A stretch of DNA of 64,000 nt from Semisulcospira habei. Its lineage: Eukaryota > Mollusca > Gastropoda > Semisulcospiridae. The notes beneath the pieces are model-generated. The model worked only from the letters and a program-made list of their open reading frames with translations. It did not search any database and was not told where the DNA came from. A program made the position numbers and the translations under genes. The stretch covers positions 209,012,325 to 209,076,324 of the forward strand of contig BTPG01000004.1 in assembly GCA_036245525.1 (NCBI GenBank), written 5' to 3'. This document shows, one piece after another, positions 47,930 through 58,789 of this stretch. The first letter of the stretch is position 1. Each line of letters opens with the position of its first letter.

Positions 47930-48075
47930 ACATCAAAGATCCCGAGCCATAAAAAAAAAATGGGTGCAAAATGGTATCGGCAAAAAGCATAGATCCTCAT
48001 GAGCCCACGCATCTTGCGTGGGCTCATGAGGATTTATGCCCTTTGCAGGTAGGTTGTCATTCTTGCTGGAGTGAA
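47930..48075. repeat. Family C hairpin element
   Basis: Core at 47982-48047 with centre CCCACGCATCTTGCGTGGG, a compensated variant that keeps the pairing. Confidence 0.8.
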
Positions 48076-48097
48076 GGGGCGATGTAAAGATAGAAGG

Positions 48098-48172
48098 GGT
48101 TTGGGGGAGCGGGGGGGGGGGGGGGGGGGGGGTGGGGGGGGGTGGGGGGAGGGGGGAAGCGGAGGGGGGAGC
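48098..48172. repeat. Long G-run block
   Basis: Many G runs of 4-24 bases on the + strand; strong G-quadruplex potential. Confidence 0.9.
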
Positions 48173-48752
48173 TAACTAAGATCTGAAACGATCGTTCCTT
48201 TAAAAGGGCCTGCCCATCTCGTCTTTTGCGCAGTGTGCCTGTGGAGGTCGGAGCGACAGCAGAGAGATTTATGGTTCCTGAACAGGTAAAAAAAAATTTC
48301 CTGCAGGTATCACAGCGTCAAAAAGTGCTGCCGACAGCCAAAGGGTTAACAGGAAAAAAATCAACGGAAGGAAAAAGGAAATAAAAGATTGAAATGAAGA
48401 AAGAAAGAATTAACATTTAAGAGTGAAAAGCAACATGTAAAATATATTTGTTATAAAATGATAACAACGAAAATAATAATAATAATAGCAATACAGCATA
48501 TAACAAAGTACATCTGGGGACCCACACATTTTGTTGTAACATCCGATGTTGTTACATGTATATAAGCGACTTAACTGACATATAAAATGTGTGGCCAGGA
48601 CCGTTAGACAAGTGTTGTTATATCCCACTTTAGTGTTATATCCGACCTTGTTATAAGCAAATTCGGCTGTAATAATAATAATTTTAAAATAACAACATAA
48701 TGGTAATAATAAGTAATAAATAGTAGGAGTAGTCGTCGTAGTAGTAGTAGTA

Positions 48753-48754
<2 letters not shown>

Positions 48755-48785
<31 letters not shown>
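48755..48785. repeat. (TAA)n microsatellite
   Basis: About ten TAA units after GTAGTAGTAG. Confidence 0.9.
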
Positions 48786-48787
<2 letters not shown>

Positions 48788-48810
48788 GGGAACTAGTCCC
48801 ACTGCAAAAG

Positions 48811-49024
48811 TTAACCCCTTTAGCCTCAACGCCTTACAACAGCAGATGGATCTACCATGATAATTCAAGGGTAATGCCAGACTAGCTTGGCGCCTTATGG
48901 CGCCAAGCTAGTCTGACAATACCCTCAAATTAACATGGTCGATCCATCTCCCGCAAGTGGTACATAGTTGTTAGGTGACACCTCTAAAGATTTGTGAAAT
49001 GTATCCTTGGGGTTAAGTGGCTTA
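48811..49024. repeat. Family B hairpin element
   Basis: TTAACCCCTTTAGCCTCAAC ... GGGGTTAAGTGGCTTAA; ends 24 bases before a likely acceptor of the vWA/CBM14 gene. Confidence 0.86.
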
Positions 49025-49063
49025 ATCTTAACATCATTTTCCGTTAGGCCACAGGGATCAGCG

Positions 49064-49251
49064 ATGGAGACTTTGCGTTTCCTCACGACCTTCACGACCT
49101 TGGCCTTGACGCTGACCTTGACGGTCCATGCGGCGGCGACATCGGGGTCACTGTCGTCGTCCGGCCAGAGCAACAGTCTGGACATGACGCTGCAGGACGG
49201 AGCGAAAGGACCCCAAGTTGTGGACGCGGTTGTCGACAGAATCAAGGCTAA
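49064..49251 (+). CDS. Secreted vWA / chitin-binding protein, exon 1 (signal peptide)
   Basis: This starts an 11-exon gene for a secreted protein of about 735 residues: signal peptide, lysozyme/transglycosylase-like domain, vWA domain, beta-rich region and three CBM14 (peritrophin-A) domains. Exon 1 begins METLRFLTTF with a hydrophobic Leu/Thr stretch ending HAAATS, a plausible signal peptide and cleavage site. It ends at a gtgtgt donor, phase 2. An acceptor-like ccgttag at 49047 suggests a 5' UTR intron. vWA plus CBM14 is the composition of the molluscan shell-matrix proteins Pif and BMSP, so a role in an extracellular chitinous or shell matrix is inferred. The exon sits between a family-B and a family-C hairpin. 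Confidence 0.75.
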
Positions 49252-49282
49252 GTGTGTGGCTGCTTTACGATTTCCGGTCACT

Positions 49283-49498
49283 TTAACCCCTCCGCTGCCG
49301 AGTAAAGGTGAACACAATTCAGTTGCAAGAGGCATAGATCCTCATGAGCCCCCGCAGGTGCGGGGGCTCATGAGGATCTATGCCTCTTGCTGACACTACT
49401 TTGAATTCATATTCCTAGGACAGCTAGGGTCTTTTGGTTGTTTAATAAACGAAGATTGCAGAAACACAGTTTGCGTCAGCCGGCACTGAGCGGGTTAA
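49283..49498. repeat. Family C hairpin element
   Basis: TTAACCCCTCCGCTGCCGAG ... CGGCACTGAGCGGGTTAA; 30 bases after the exon 1 donor. Confidence 0.88.
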
Positions 49499-49620
49499 TT
49501 CCTTCGCTGCCGATCAAAAGATCAAGCTGATTCAGCTTCCTTTAGGTTCTGTCTACAACTTTTCCGCCACTTCGGGGGGCGCTCATGAGGGATTATATCT
49601 CTTGCAGCTGAAGGGGTTAA
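49495..49620. repeat. Family C element, degenerate, sharing a TTAA with its neighbour
   Basis: TTAATTCCTTCGCTGCCGAT ... CAGCTGAAGGGGTTAA. Confidence 0.7.
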
Positions 49621-49674
49621 AATCATGCCCATTGTCAGGGTGGCCCTAAGCTTATTGTAAGTTGTATATTATTA

Positions 49675-49817
49675 GTTGTATTACGAGTTAGGCTTTGCTG
49701 TCGGAGGTGAGAGTCGAGGGCCGCTTTATCCCGAGACTTTTACCTCCGACATTGACCCCCCTGACCGGACCCGAGAGGCGACAAGAACCACTAGCAAAGC
49801 CTAACTCGTAATACAAC
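49675..49817. repeat. MITE-like element, 143 bp, 25-bp terminal inverted repeats
   Basis: GTTGTATTACGAGTTAGGCT at the left, exact inverted copy AGCCTAACTCGTAATACAAC at the right; unique centre. Confidence 0.87.
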
Positions 49818-50955
49818 GATTTTATCTTCGACTGTAAAAGGTATAAGCGTGACGTGTGACGTAGAGATTCAGGGGACGTAATTGTCCACACTTCCGACTA
49901 TCAGTCAACAACCTCCCGCTAACTGCATTCGCCTGGAATAAGTTTCTCTCTCGTGTATGTTTTGTAATTTAACACTATTTTAATCATTCTTTTGTATGAA
50001 ATTGGTAATATAGGCCGAACATAACGCGTGCATATAGTTATTTTGTTGCGTAACCCCCTCATTTTTTACATGATTTATCCAACTTTTTGTTTCTTCGCCT
50101 TTTCGAATGCCGTTAGTATGTGATAGGGCCTTCGCTTCAGTTGAATTTTCCTGTCGTTGATATTATATAACTTATCCAATTATTCAGTTATATTTTGTAT
50201 GAAACTGGTACCAGCGGTATCACAGAACACCTACATATAGTTCTTTTTGTTGTGTAGCCCCCTAAATTATTTAATTATTGGCATATTTTTGTTTAGAGGT
50301 TTGCCTGAATGAAGATTAGGGTGTGTCTGTACCGAGAAATGTGATTGGCCAAAGATTTATTTGGGGGGGGGGGGGGGAGGCTTTGCTCAGCGAATAACGT
50401 TGTCATCGTAACATTTAATAAGGGTCTGAGAGTCTACTTATCACATGTTACCTTGGTAACATATGACAAAGGGACTCCCGTTGCCTTGAGAACGGACGAC
50501 CAGGGGAAACAATCGAATAGAGCCAGGCCAATGGAAAAAAAAAGTGTAAATAGGCTGAAAGAAGACAAACACGTTCATCTGTGTTCTGTGCCGACCGGTT
50601 ATCCACACTGCAAGCAAACCTTCTTTGTTACCAATCAAACGGTCATAGGATATAATATGCAATAACTAATAACTAGACAGGTGTCTGCTATGTATAGGTG
50701 ACCGCTATAAAAAGGTGGTCGTTCAGTTCGATCAAGTTTGACTGTGACTGTATTTGTTAGGTATTACAAAACAAATTACGACGAGTGACTGGGAACGACG
50801 CCAGCGTCCATAGTGGAGCATGCAGCACCGCGTTTGTTTTTTGATGCTCGTTAAATATTTGTAAATTATACTCATTTTCAAATTTGGCACAAAGACATTC
50901 AATCTGATACCTTAAACCATAACTTAGCAGACGTCACGCTGTGCCGATGACGCCT
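49818..50955. other. No gene recognised (intron 1 of the vWA/CBM14 gene)
   Basis: AT-rich with a poly-G run at 50363-50378; no coding motif in the frame at 50345-50665. Confidence 0.45.
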
Positions 50956-50957
50956 TT

Positions 50958-51150
50958 AAACCCTTCAGTGCCAAGAAATTTCGAACACCACCCAACTGCA
51001 AAAAAGCAACACTATCCAAATATTAACACCTTTCAGCTGCAGTTGCGGGGGCTCATGAAGTTTTTTTTTGTCCCTTGCTGGTTATATCTGTATCGATGTT
51101 CCTGTTTTTTCAAAGGAATAATTATGTCCGCTGGAAGTGAAAGAACTAGG
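50958..51150. repeat. Family C element, degenerate
   Basis: TTTAAACCCTTCAGTGCCAA and GTTGCGGGGGCTCATGAAG are recognisable; the left arm is largely lost. Confidence 0.6.
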
Positions 51151-51562
51151 TCAAAAATTGTCGTCTGCTGACAGCGCACCGGAGATCACGTACCAGTCAA
51201 TTTGCGGAACTCGCAGACTGTGAGAACAGATAATTGTGCTGTAATCTTCTCATTGCGTTACACGAATGCGCGGTACTCATAGACTGTAAAAACAGATAAT
51301 TGTTATGTTCTATTTTTTTGTAAGTTACTTTATGCTGTGTCAGCTGGTCCTTTTTTAAAATTTGTTATCAGACATGAAAAAAGCTGACGATTTCAGATTA
51401 TGCGCCAGAGACAATCCCCCCCCCCCCCACCCCCCTTCCCTGATTTGCAAAATATTTTATTCTAAGCACCAAATCCTTACGGTGATCAAATGCAATGGGA
51501 ATGGCTTATATCATTCAGTTTCCTGGGATACCGGTTCTAAACTATATATAAGACACAGTGAA
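51151..51562. other. No gene recognised
   Basis: Contains a near-repeat of GACTGTGAGAACAGATAATTG at 51216 and 51281 and a poly-C run at 51417-51434. Confidence 0.45.
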
Positions 51563-51621
51563 CCCAGTGCGCAAAAGGCCCTCGGGCCGACGTCGGCCCG
51601 ATGGCCTTTGCCCACTGGGGA
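51563..51621. repeat. Family E element, short
   Basis: CCCAGTGCGCAAAAGGCCCT, centre CGACGTCGGCC, GGCCTTTGCCCACTGGG. Confidence 0.82.
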
Positions 51622-51911
51622 GTCCCCACCCAAGCTTTCCTTATGCCAACCATCATAAGTAAAGAATCGTGGGGTTTTTTCTGGCTTTCCTGACCTGATT
51701 CTAGTTTAGGAATAACTTCAGTCTTCCTAACAGAATCAGGTCAAGTAAACCGCATAATGCATAAGTCGCTCATCCAGACGTATTAGGTCGATAATTGCTG
51801 GTTGAAAGTAAATTTAAAAAAAAGGATAAAATTGTATCTTCATGTGTAAATTCGCCGATGACCGCCGCGTTTCTTTGGCCTGATTCTGGTGTATAAAACT
51901 AATGTCTTCAG

Positions 51912-52023
51912 ATGTATATTCGCTGATGATCGCCTGTTCTTGCGGCGCATGGCGTACGTCGTGTCACGTGACGGGATAGACTCCGCCACCTACCGAGTGA
52001 ACTTCCATGGCGGAATATGGCAG
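51912..52023 (+). CDS. vWA/CBM14 gene exon 2: lysozyme-like domain, first half
   Basis: Acceptor gtcttcag; the first base completes Lys, then CIFADDRLFLRRMAYVVSRD, ending NFHGGIWQ at a gttagt donor, phase 0. The 'F.RR.AYV.S.DG ... GGIWQV' pattern resembles a transglycosylase/lysozyme-like domain found in some invertebrate vWA proteins (recalled, not searched). In such folds the AYVxS position is commonly Glu, the catalytic acid. Here it is Val, which would suggest a non-catalytic domain. Confidence 0.78.
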
Positions 52024-52121
52024 GTTAGTGCACGCTTACAACGCAAAATTCCTCGACAAATTATGTTCTGTACGTTCTGTCTGTAGCTGTCACACAGAAC
52101 GTGAAATATTGATTATATATC

Positions 52122-52281
52122 TTAACTCATTCGTCCCGACGCACGTATTTCCCAAATTTTGGAGGCGTCATCTAACGACTAGGCACCTGTTGCGACAGGC
52201 GCCAAGCTAATCTGGCACTACCCTTGAATTATCATGGTCGACCCATCTCCTGCTTTAGTGTGTCAGGGCTGAGTGGGTTAA
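52122..52281. repeat. Family B element, left arm partly deleted
   Basis: TTAACTCATTCGTCCCGACG ... AGGGCTGAGTGGGTTAA; the right arm is complete. Confidence 0.82.
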
Positions 52282-52641
52282 AGTGTTATGGACAAGAACA
52301 ATGACGTTTGGGTCTGAGGCGGGTAAATCTTCTATTATTAATTTCTTTTCTTACTTAGTGACATAAGACAAGCCGGTAATTATGTATTTATGTATTCAAC
52401 ACGTTTGAGTTATTCAGTCAGTCACTCAGACAGTCAGCAGTAAACCAGTCAGTCACTCAGTCAGTCAGCATTAAGCAAAGTCAATCATTCATTTCTAGTG
52501 ATATGCCGCCATTTGCATAGTGTATTCATTTGCTTATCCATCCATCCATCCAACTATCCGTCCATCCCATCCCCTCCCCTGCCCTCCCGTCCCCTCCCAT
52601 CCCCTCCCATCCATCCATCCACTCATTCGTTAACGATTCAG

Positions 52642-52930
52642 GTGAACGAAACTGCCTTCAACGCAACTATGGACGGCACGTCTTCCTACGTCAACTCCGC
52701 CATCAGCAGGATCAAGAGCGAGCTGGCTATAGATTGGTCCAAAGTCACGTGGTCTGACCTGCGCAAGCCTCTCTACTCCGGATTGGCTGCCACGCTGACA
52801 GTCATCAGGCGATTGGGCCACTTGATGATGCCCGGCGACGTCAAACAGCAGTATCAACTGTTCAATGTGCTGTACCCAGGGATTTCCAACACCACGTTCT
52901 TCTCGGAGTCAGAGAAGGCCACGGCTTTCG
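52642..52930 (+). CDS. vWA/CBM14 gene exon 3: lysozyme-like domain, second half
   Basis: Acceptor gattcag, phase 0; the reading continues GGIWQ into VNETAFNATMDGTSSYVN. It goes on with LAIDWSKVTWSDLRKPLYSG and ends ATAFG at a gtacag donor, phase 1. No lesion is seen. A CCAT/CCCCT simple repeat precedes it. Confidence 0.85.
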
Positions 52931-52989
52931 GTACAGATATCTTTGTTTGCGCATTTAGTAACACATTCGAGACGTGACGCGTCCGGATG

Positions 52990-53100
52990 CGGCACGTATC
53001 GAATGAGTTAACATTTTTAGATACAAGGTCGGAGATGGATCGGCCATGCCAGTTTAAGGGTAGTGCCAGATTAGCTTGGCGTTAAGGAAGGCGTCAAACA
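52990..53100. repeat. Family B fragment
   Basis: GGAGATGGATCGGCCATGCC ... AGATTAGCTTGGCG, no right arm. Confidence 0.65.
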
Positions 53101-53334
53101 CTATACTGTTTACCCTCGGAGGACATTCTCAGTGAGCAACAGGTCCTCTGGTCGACCTCGGCCGTGGTTTTCCTGCTGGAAAAGTAATGCTGGCGGCGGT
53201 CGGAGCTGATTACTCCGATCTATTGGTTCTTCTGAAAGAAAAGTTGAAATTTGTTGATACGTCCCCAGTACTCTATTCAGACTATGAACGTTTTACTTCA
53301 TATTTGGTTTGTCTATTTTATCTTTATTTATAAA

Positions 53335-53465
53335 GAAACATCCCAACAAAGAAAGAAACACGCTAGGAAAGGCAAGTACCCTCACACATTATCAAACTTT
53401 TGAGTTAAAACACTTATTTTTTTCAAAATGAACATTAAGGCAAGAATACAATATACTATAATCTT
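53335..53465. repeat. Family H fragment
   Basis: CCAACAAAGAAAGAAACACG ... matches the left arm end of the palindrome at 43015. Confidence 0.55.
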
Positions 53466-53467
53466 TC

Positions 53468-53559
53468 TTAACCCTGTAGCTGTCGATAACGGTTTTTGTC
53501 GCGATGATTCCTGCCGGAATCATCGCGACAAAAACCGCTCCCGACAGCTAATGGGTTAA
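53468..53559. repeat. Family A hairpin element
   Basis: TTAACCCTGTAGCTGTCGAT ... CCCGACAGCTAATGGGTTAA; nearly perfect arms. Confidence 0.87.
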
Positions 53560-53737
53560 CTGAGAAAGGTAACGCTTTCGCGTCTAAAAAGATATGTAGT
53601 GCATTCTGTTCTTGTCTGTTTGTCCATTTTGAAAACGGTGTTAAACATGAATTTTAATAAACTGTCTTGTACTTGATAGAAATAATAGCATTCTGACTCA
53701 AAGATGAACTGAATGGGATATTCGGCTGTATCATCCA

Positions 53738-53943
53738 GTCTTCTTCAGCCTACTATACAGTAGGCTGAAGAAAACTGTGTGACACTATAAGTTATTGGTA
53801 GCAGGGGTTTGCTACAAGGACCCTTGTAGGCCTGAGGGAGTTTAAAGAAACCATTGCACTCCAAAGGCCTGAGGGTACAATGGTTCCTTTGACCTCCCGA
53901 AGGCCTACAAGGGTCAGTGCAGCAAGCCCCTGCTACCAATAAC
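53738..53943. repeat. Two adjacent foldbacks
   Basis: A short one (TTCAGCCTACTATACAGTAGG, 53738-53776) and a 153-bp one with arms GTTATTGGTAGCAGGGGTTT / AGCCCCTGCTACCAATAAC and a second inner pair around AGGCCT. Confidence 0.85.
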
Positions 53944-54496
53944 GTATTTGTTTTCATTCCTACACAAATTTTGCAACAGAAATCAAGAAGAAATCTTCCG
54001 ACCTGGATCACGCCAGGTATGACTGACGTCAAAGGAATGTACATTTATACATAATAGACTTATGACGTAATTTAAAATATTTCATGACGTTGCCATCTCC
54101 AGTAGTGTGCTTGTTGTTTCGAACTAAGTAACTGATTACTTTAGAACGTTTTGGTGATATTTTATAGAAAAAAAAAAAAAATCGCATCCAAGATGTGTCA
54201 CAAAGAGGTCTACAAAAAGTCCGCCATTTGTCGCTACAAGTTTGTTTAATTTAGCACGGTCATGTGGTACAGTTTGCGCTACAGCGATTGTTCGTGTGAC
54301 GTAGGGATGAAAACAAAACTGAATGTCCCATTAAGTTAATATTTGATTCCGTGTCAGAATTATTTTTCTGTCATGTCTCATCCAGAGTTGAAAAGTCGGT
54401 ATCCCTATATACGTGTTGTGCTTGTCTTTTCTAGCGAGCTTCTGTCTTTGCAATGATTTTTTTTTTTCATTTTATAGTCCGTTTGAGCAAAGCTTG

Positions 54497-54636
<140 letters not shown>

Positions 54637-54699
54637 TTGAACGCGATGATTTCAAGACAACTCAATTACCAACCTTGGTCCTAATTTATTTTAATTTTC

Positions 54700-55430
54700 T
54701 TTTTGTCATGACAACAATGGTTTAGCCGCTCCCCTCGGGAAATTTTTTAACGTGAACCATTTAAACCTGCCAAAATATATCCTAATCGATCCCCATTTAG
54801 AGACACTGACATATTTATTTCTTTTAACTTCACTTTGAAGCCACTTTAAAATATTAAAATTAATTAGGTCCAAGTTTGATGATCACTTTTTAAGTCCCTT
54901 CTATTAAGGGACTTTTTAGGACGGGTTGCGGTGGGGCGAATTTAATAGCATGTCCATGATGTCAAAGGCACGCAGGCTAAAGCTCTAACAATTGAAGTAA
55001 CAAGATAAAAATTACGTCATGTCTAGTTACGCTAACCTCGCTGCTGAACGTACATTTGGCGCGTATGTGCGTATGTATCATGTGCGTATGTATGTATGAA
55101 TGTGTGTGCGTATGTACGTAAGCAAGAGAATCTCCGATATTTCTATACACACAAGCTTCAAACTTGGCGAAATACTTTCTTAAATGGGTGGCTAAGAGAG
55201 CCTCCGAGCATATTGTAATTGAATGTCTCATTGAAGACATAAACAGCCGTTTATAGGAAGTCGGTTGACCCAGATTAGAGTACGTAATTTTTTGTCATAT
55301 TTACTTAAACTTTTGCATATAGCTAGTTTGGAGAAAGACATTGGATGAGTTCGTTAGCCAGCTTTGTATCCTTTCAACTTCTTTAGTAAAAACTCATTAA
55401 TTCTTTTAAGAAAATAATTAAAACAGTAAA
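54700..55430. other. No gene recognised
   Basis: AT-rich intronic sequence; a short (GTAT)n-like run at 55065-55110. Confidence 0.4.
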
Positions 55431-55480
55431 AAAAAAATAATTTCATTTCTAGAGAAAGTCAGACAGTGCCAGTGACGTAA

Positions 55481-56006
55481 CGGCCCCGCCACACATGTCG
55501 ATTGTGCCCCTATTTTGTAGCAGATTCCGATCCGATTGCGAGCGGATGACGTCAGAATAACTCTTTGTATCCGAGCCGATCCCATCCGATCGGCTGGGAA
55601 TCGTGTGTTTAGAGCCTGCTCTATTTTTGCAACACTGACGAATCGGCCCCGATTGTAAGCTTCAACCAATCAGAGCGCGTCTCCCGAAGCGCGTCGTTTC
55701 AATGTGAAAATGGCGGAAGATACCACCTTCGTTGCCGGCCGGTGTTTCGCCCGTCTCTTCCCGAATATGATGCAAAACTGCTGCTAATGCAAACACATAA
55801 TCATGACTGTCAAAACTAGCAGTAGCAGCCATTTTGCAGACAGGAAGATGCTTGTGACCTTGATCTTCGGTTCAAACCGGTCGGCTAAGTCGGGAACGTC
55901 AGTGTGGCCACACGATTTTGTAGTCCGGCCCGATCACACTGCGATTGAAACGGTTCTGGAAACTGCTCGAGAATCGGCCTCAAAATCGGCATGTGTGGCG
56001 GGGCCT
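55481..56006. mobile_element. Non-autonomous DNA transposon with ~25-bp terminal inverted repeats
   Basis: CGGCCCCGCCACACATGTCG at the left, inverted CGGCATGTGTGGCGGGGCC at the right. The inner sequence also has paired blocks (GATTCCGATCCGATTG / GGCCCGATCACACTGCGATT). About 526 bp, no transposase frame. Both flanks contain TAA. Confidence 0.75.
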
Positions 56007-56062
56007 TAAAAGAAGCAACTCCGTCACCACGCAGACACAGATACTAACTCTAAATATGATGT

Positions 56063-56187
<125 letters not shown>

Positions 56188-56205
56188 TCTCACACATGCG
56201 CGCAT

Positions 56206-56335
56206 CTCCAAGAGGCATAGATCCTCATGTGCCCGGAGGGCGCATAAACATCTATACCTCTTGAGGATGTTTGGAACGCGCGCGTGCAAACACGCACACG
56301 CATACACACACATCGACGCGCTTTCAGAAGATCAT
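56206..56335. repeat. Direct repeat copy 1 containing a family C core
   Basis: CATCTCCAAGAGGCATAGAT ... CGACGCGCTTTCAGAAGA. Matches 56460-56600 at high identity. Confidence 0.85.
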
Positions 56336-56459
56336 GTTTTCGCATGTCTTGAAGCAAAAACGAAACTCATAATTATCATGTTAAATATAAAATTACGTAA
56401 AAACAAAAAATACGTCATGACAAATGACGTTTGACAAACCAATGACACATATGGTCGCG

Positions 56460-56600
56460 GCATCTCCAAGAGACATAGATTCTCAAGTGCCCGGAGGGCG
56501 CATGAACATCTATGCCTCTTGAGGATGTTTGCAGCGCGCGCATGCAAACACGCACACGCACACGCATACACACACGTCGACGCGCTTTCAGAAGAGCATG
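56460..56600. repeat. Direct repeat copy 2 containing a family C core
   Basis: Same sequence as 56206-56335 with a longer CACACG run; the core reads CCCGGAGGGCGCAT, lacking the usual GC palindrome. Confidence 0.85.
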
Positions 56601-56748
56601 CAGGTGTACTTAGTATAGCATGTAGCTAGGTAAAGTCAACCTGATTTCACCCAAATTATAGCAAGACTGAAATTGTACCGTGAAATTCTAGTTTTGTCAC
56701 CATTTTCCCAAGTCTTGAAGCGTGTTTATTTCTCCCTTTCTTTAACAG

Positions 56749-56985
56749 CCTGCAAAGACAAGATGGACCTCGTCTTCATCCTGGACAGCTCCGGCAGCGT
56801 CAGCGACACGGACTTCGCTCTCATGCTCAACTTCACTGCCGACATTGTCGACGTCATGAACGTGACGTCAGAGGCTGTGCGCGTGGCTGACGTGGTGTAC
56901 AGCACGAACGTGGTGGTGGAGTTTGACTTTGACGACTATACTAGTCCGGCCGATCTCAGAACCAGACTTCTGAACACTCAAAAAC
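56749..56985 (+). CDS. vWA/CBM14 gene exon 4: vWA domain with MIDAS DxSxS
   Basis: Acceptor tttaacag; two bases complete Ala from the previous exon, then CKDKMDLVFILDSSGSVSD. DSSGS is the metal-ion-dependent adhesion site (DxSxS) that opens a vWA domain. It ends NTQK at a gtgagc donor, phase 1. Three NxT/S-type sites near the end suggest glycosylation. Confidence 0.93.
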
Positions 56986-57049
56986 GTGAGCACGAGACGA
57001 ATAGCTGACTTAACCCATTCAACCCGATGGCCGCAATTCCAACGCGTGT

Positions 57050-57176
57050 AAAATGCTGAGAAGAACCCAACGGAGAAAACAAAATCACGCTTAGAAATGA
57101 CAATTACAACTAGATATATTTATTGTGTCGTAGCTGTCTTTTTGTAAGCGTGTTTCTTTCTCCGTTGGATTTTTCT
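57050..57176. repeat. Family H palindrome, short copy
   Basis: AACCCAACGGAGAAAACAAA ... CTTTCTCCGTTGGATTTTTC; only the outer parts of the arms remain. Confidence 0.75.
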
Positions 57177-57184
57177 CTCTAAAT

Positions 57185-57362
57185 TTTTAAGGTGTCACCT
57201 AACAACTATGTACCAGTTGCAAGAGATGGATCGACCATGATAATTCAAGTGTTGTGCCAGATTAGCTTGGCGCCTGACGGCGCCAAGCTGATCTGGCACT
57301 ACCTTTGAATTATCATGGTCAATCCATCTCCTGCTGTAGTGCGTCGAGGCTAAATGGTATTA
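57185..57362. repeat. Family B hairpin element
   Basis: GCAAGAGATGGATCGACCAT ... ATGGTCAATCCATCTCCTGC; centre GGCGCCTGACGGCGCC. Confidence 0.84.
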
Positions 57363-57616
57363 ACTTGCAGCATACTTTGAAATTCACATTTGCTGTTGTG
57401 TAATTTCGACTCTTACGGTCTGGATTTTACAGTGCATGTATAGTATCAAAGAAGAGACCGATACTGTGCTCGTGTCCCTTGACCCCCCAGTCTACGGAAC
57501 CTAAAACATGTACATGAATCCTGACCCCGTGATGCAGACTGCATGATGTGTAAATTATTACAAATCTAATTTTTCAGTTTTCCGTTTACATCCAGAATCT
57601 TTTCTTATATAAACAG

Positions 57617-57780
57617 TTGACACAACGACCAACACTGATCTTGGCCTTGACATGGCGACCACCATTTTGTACGCCGCCAGCAGAGGGGCCCGCCAAGGGG
57701 TGAAAAAAGTAGCGGTCCTCGTCACTGATGGACGGTCAAACGACTTTTCGAGAACGCTGACGGCCGCACAGAATCTGAAA
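57617..57780 (+). CDS. vWA/CBM14 gene exon 5: vWA domain core
   Basis: Acceptor aaacag. It reads DTTTNTDLGLDMATTILYAA, carrying the second MIDAS Thr, then KKVAVLVTDGRSND, carrying the third MIDAS element (TDG). The donor is gtgtgt after NLK, phase 0. All three MIDAS elements are present, so metal-dependent ligand binding is plausible. Confidence 0.93.
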
Positions 57781-57865
57781 GTGTGTAACTGTTGTATCAC
57801 CGTTTGCTAAATTTGCTTGTATGCCTGTCTCTTTTGACTATCTGTTTGGATCGGTGGCCGGCTGT

Positions 57866-58040
57866 TAAAAAAAAAAAAAAAAAAAAAAGTCGTCTTTTTT
57901 GTCTAGTTTTGATCGGTATGTTTTGGTTTGGTATGTTATGTTATGGTTTGGTATGGGTTGGGTTGGGGCGGGGTGGGATGGGTTTGGTTGGGTTTGGTTG
58001 GTTCGGTTCGATTCGCCTCGGTTCGGTTCGGTAACTATTT
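57866..58040. repeat. Poly-A run and GGTTTGGT-type low complexity
   Basis: A21 at 57867-57887, then T/G-rich imperfect repeats ending GGTTCGGTTCGGT. Confidence 0.85.
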
Positions 58041-58102
58041 GTGATGACAACTATATGATTACAACAAGCACCACACCACCCCTTCTCAGTGCGCCACTAC
58101 TT

Positions 58103-58285
58103 CAACCCTTTTAGCGCCAACAACCTACATCAGGAGATTGACTGACCATGATAATTCAAGGGTAGTGCCAGATTAGCTTGGCGCCTGAAGGCGCCAAGCT
58201 AATCTGGCACTACCCTTGAATTATCATGGTCAATCCACCTCCTGCAAGTGGACATAGTCGTTAAGTAACACTTCCCAAATGTGGG
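58103..58285. repeat. Family B hairpin element
   Basis: CAACCCTTTTAGCGCCAACA ... ; nearly perfect arms with centre GGCGCCTGAAGGCGCC. Confidence 0.87.
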
Positions 58286-58599
58286 AAAACATTGTCCTCT
58301 TTCACTTTCAGTTAAAAACATTTTATGATACAGTCGACGTGCTTGGGCCGAAGATATGTTATCGGATTCTGTCTGTACCTTATACTGTTGATTATTGACA
58401 AACGTTACGTGAGTAAAATATTCTTCGTTCTCGCACAACAATAGGGAAGTGATCTATTGTGTTTATTGTTAAAATAGCACGGGTAACAGTTCTGCAGAGA
58501 GACTAAACTGAGCTGACCTGGCCTGACCTGAGCTTGGTGGGGTTTGGTTGAGTTTTGCAGGTTCTTGTTTCGTTTTGTTTTGTTATACTGTAGTTTATT

Positions 58600-58772
58600 T
58601 TCTTTAATTTCTTGTATCATTTTTTTTTTCATTCTATTTTTTCTGTTCCGTTCCGTTCCGTTCCGTTCTGTGCTGTTTTACTCTGCTCTTCTCTGCTCTG
58701 CTCTGTTCTAATCTGTTTTGTTCAGTTTTGCTCTGTTCTGCCCTAATCTGCTCTGATCTGCTCTGATATACT
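58600..58772. repeat. (CTCTG)n / (TTCCG)n pentanucleotide low complexity
   Basis: TTCCGTTCCGTTCCG then CTCTGCTCTG-type units up to the acceptor of exon 6. Confidence 0.88.
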
Positions 58773-58789
58773 GTTTTTAATAATTACAG

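Noticed and set aside
50345..50665. 106-codon frame in intron 1 of the vWA/CBM14 gene
   Set aside because: Begins in a poly-G run and shows no family similarity; antisense frames of equal length exist.
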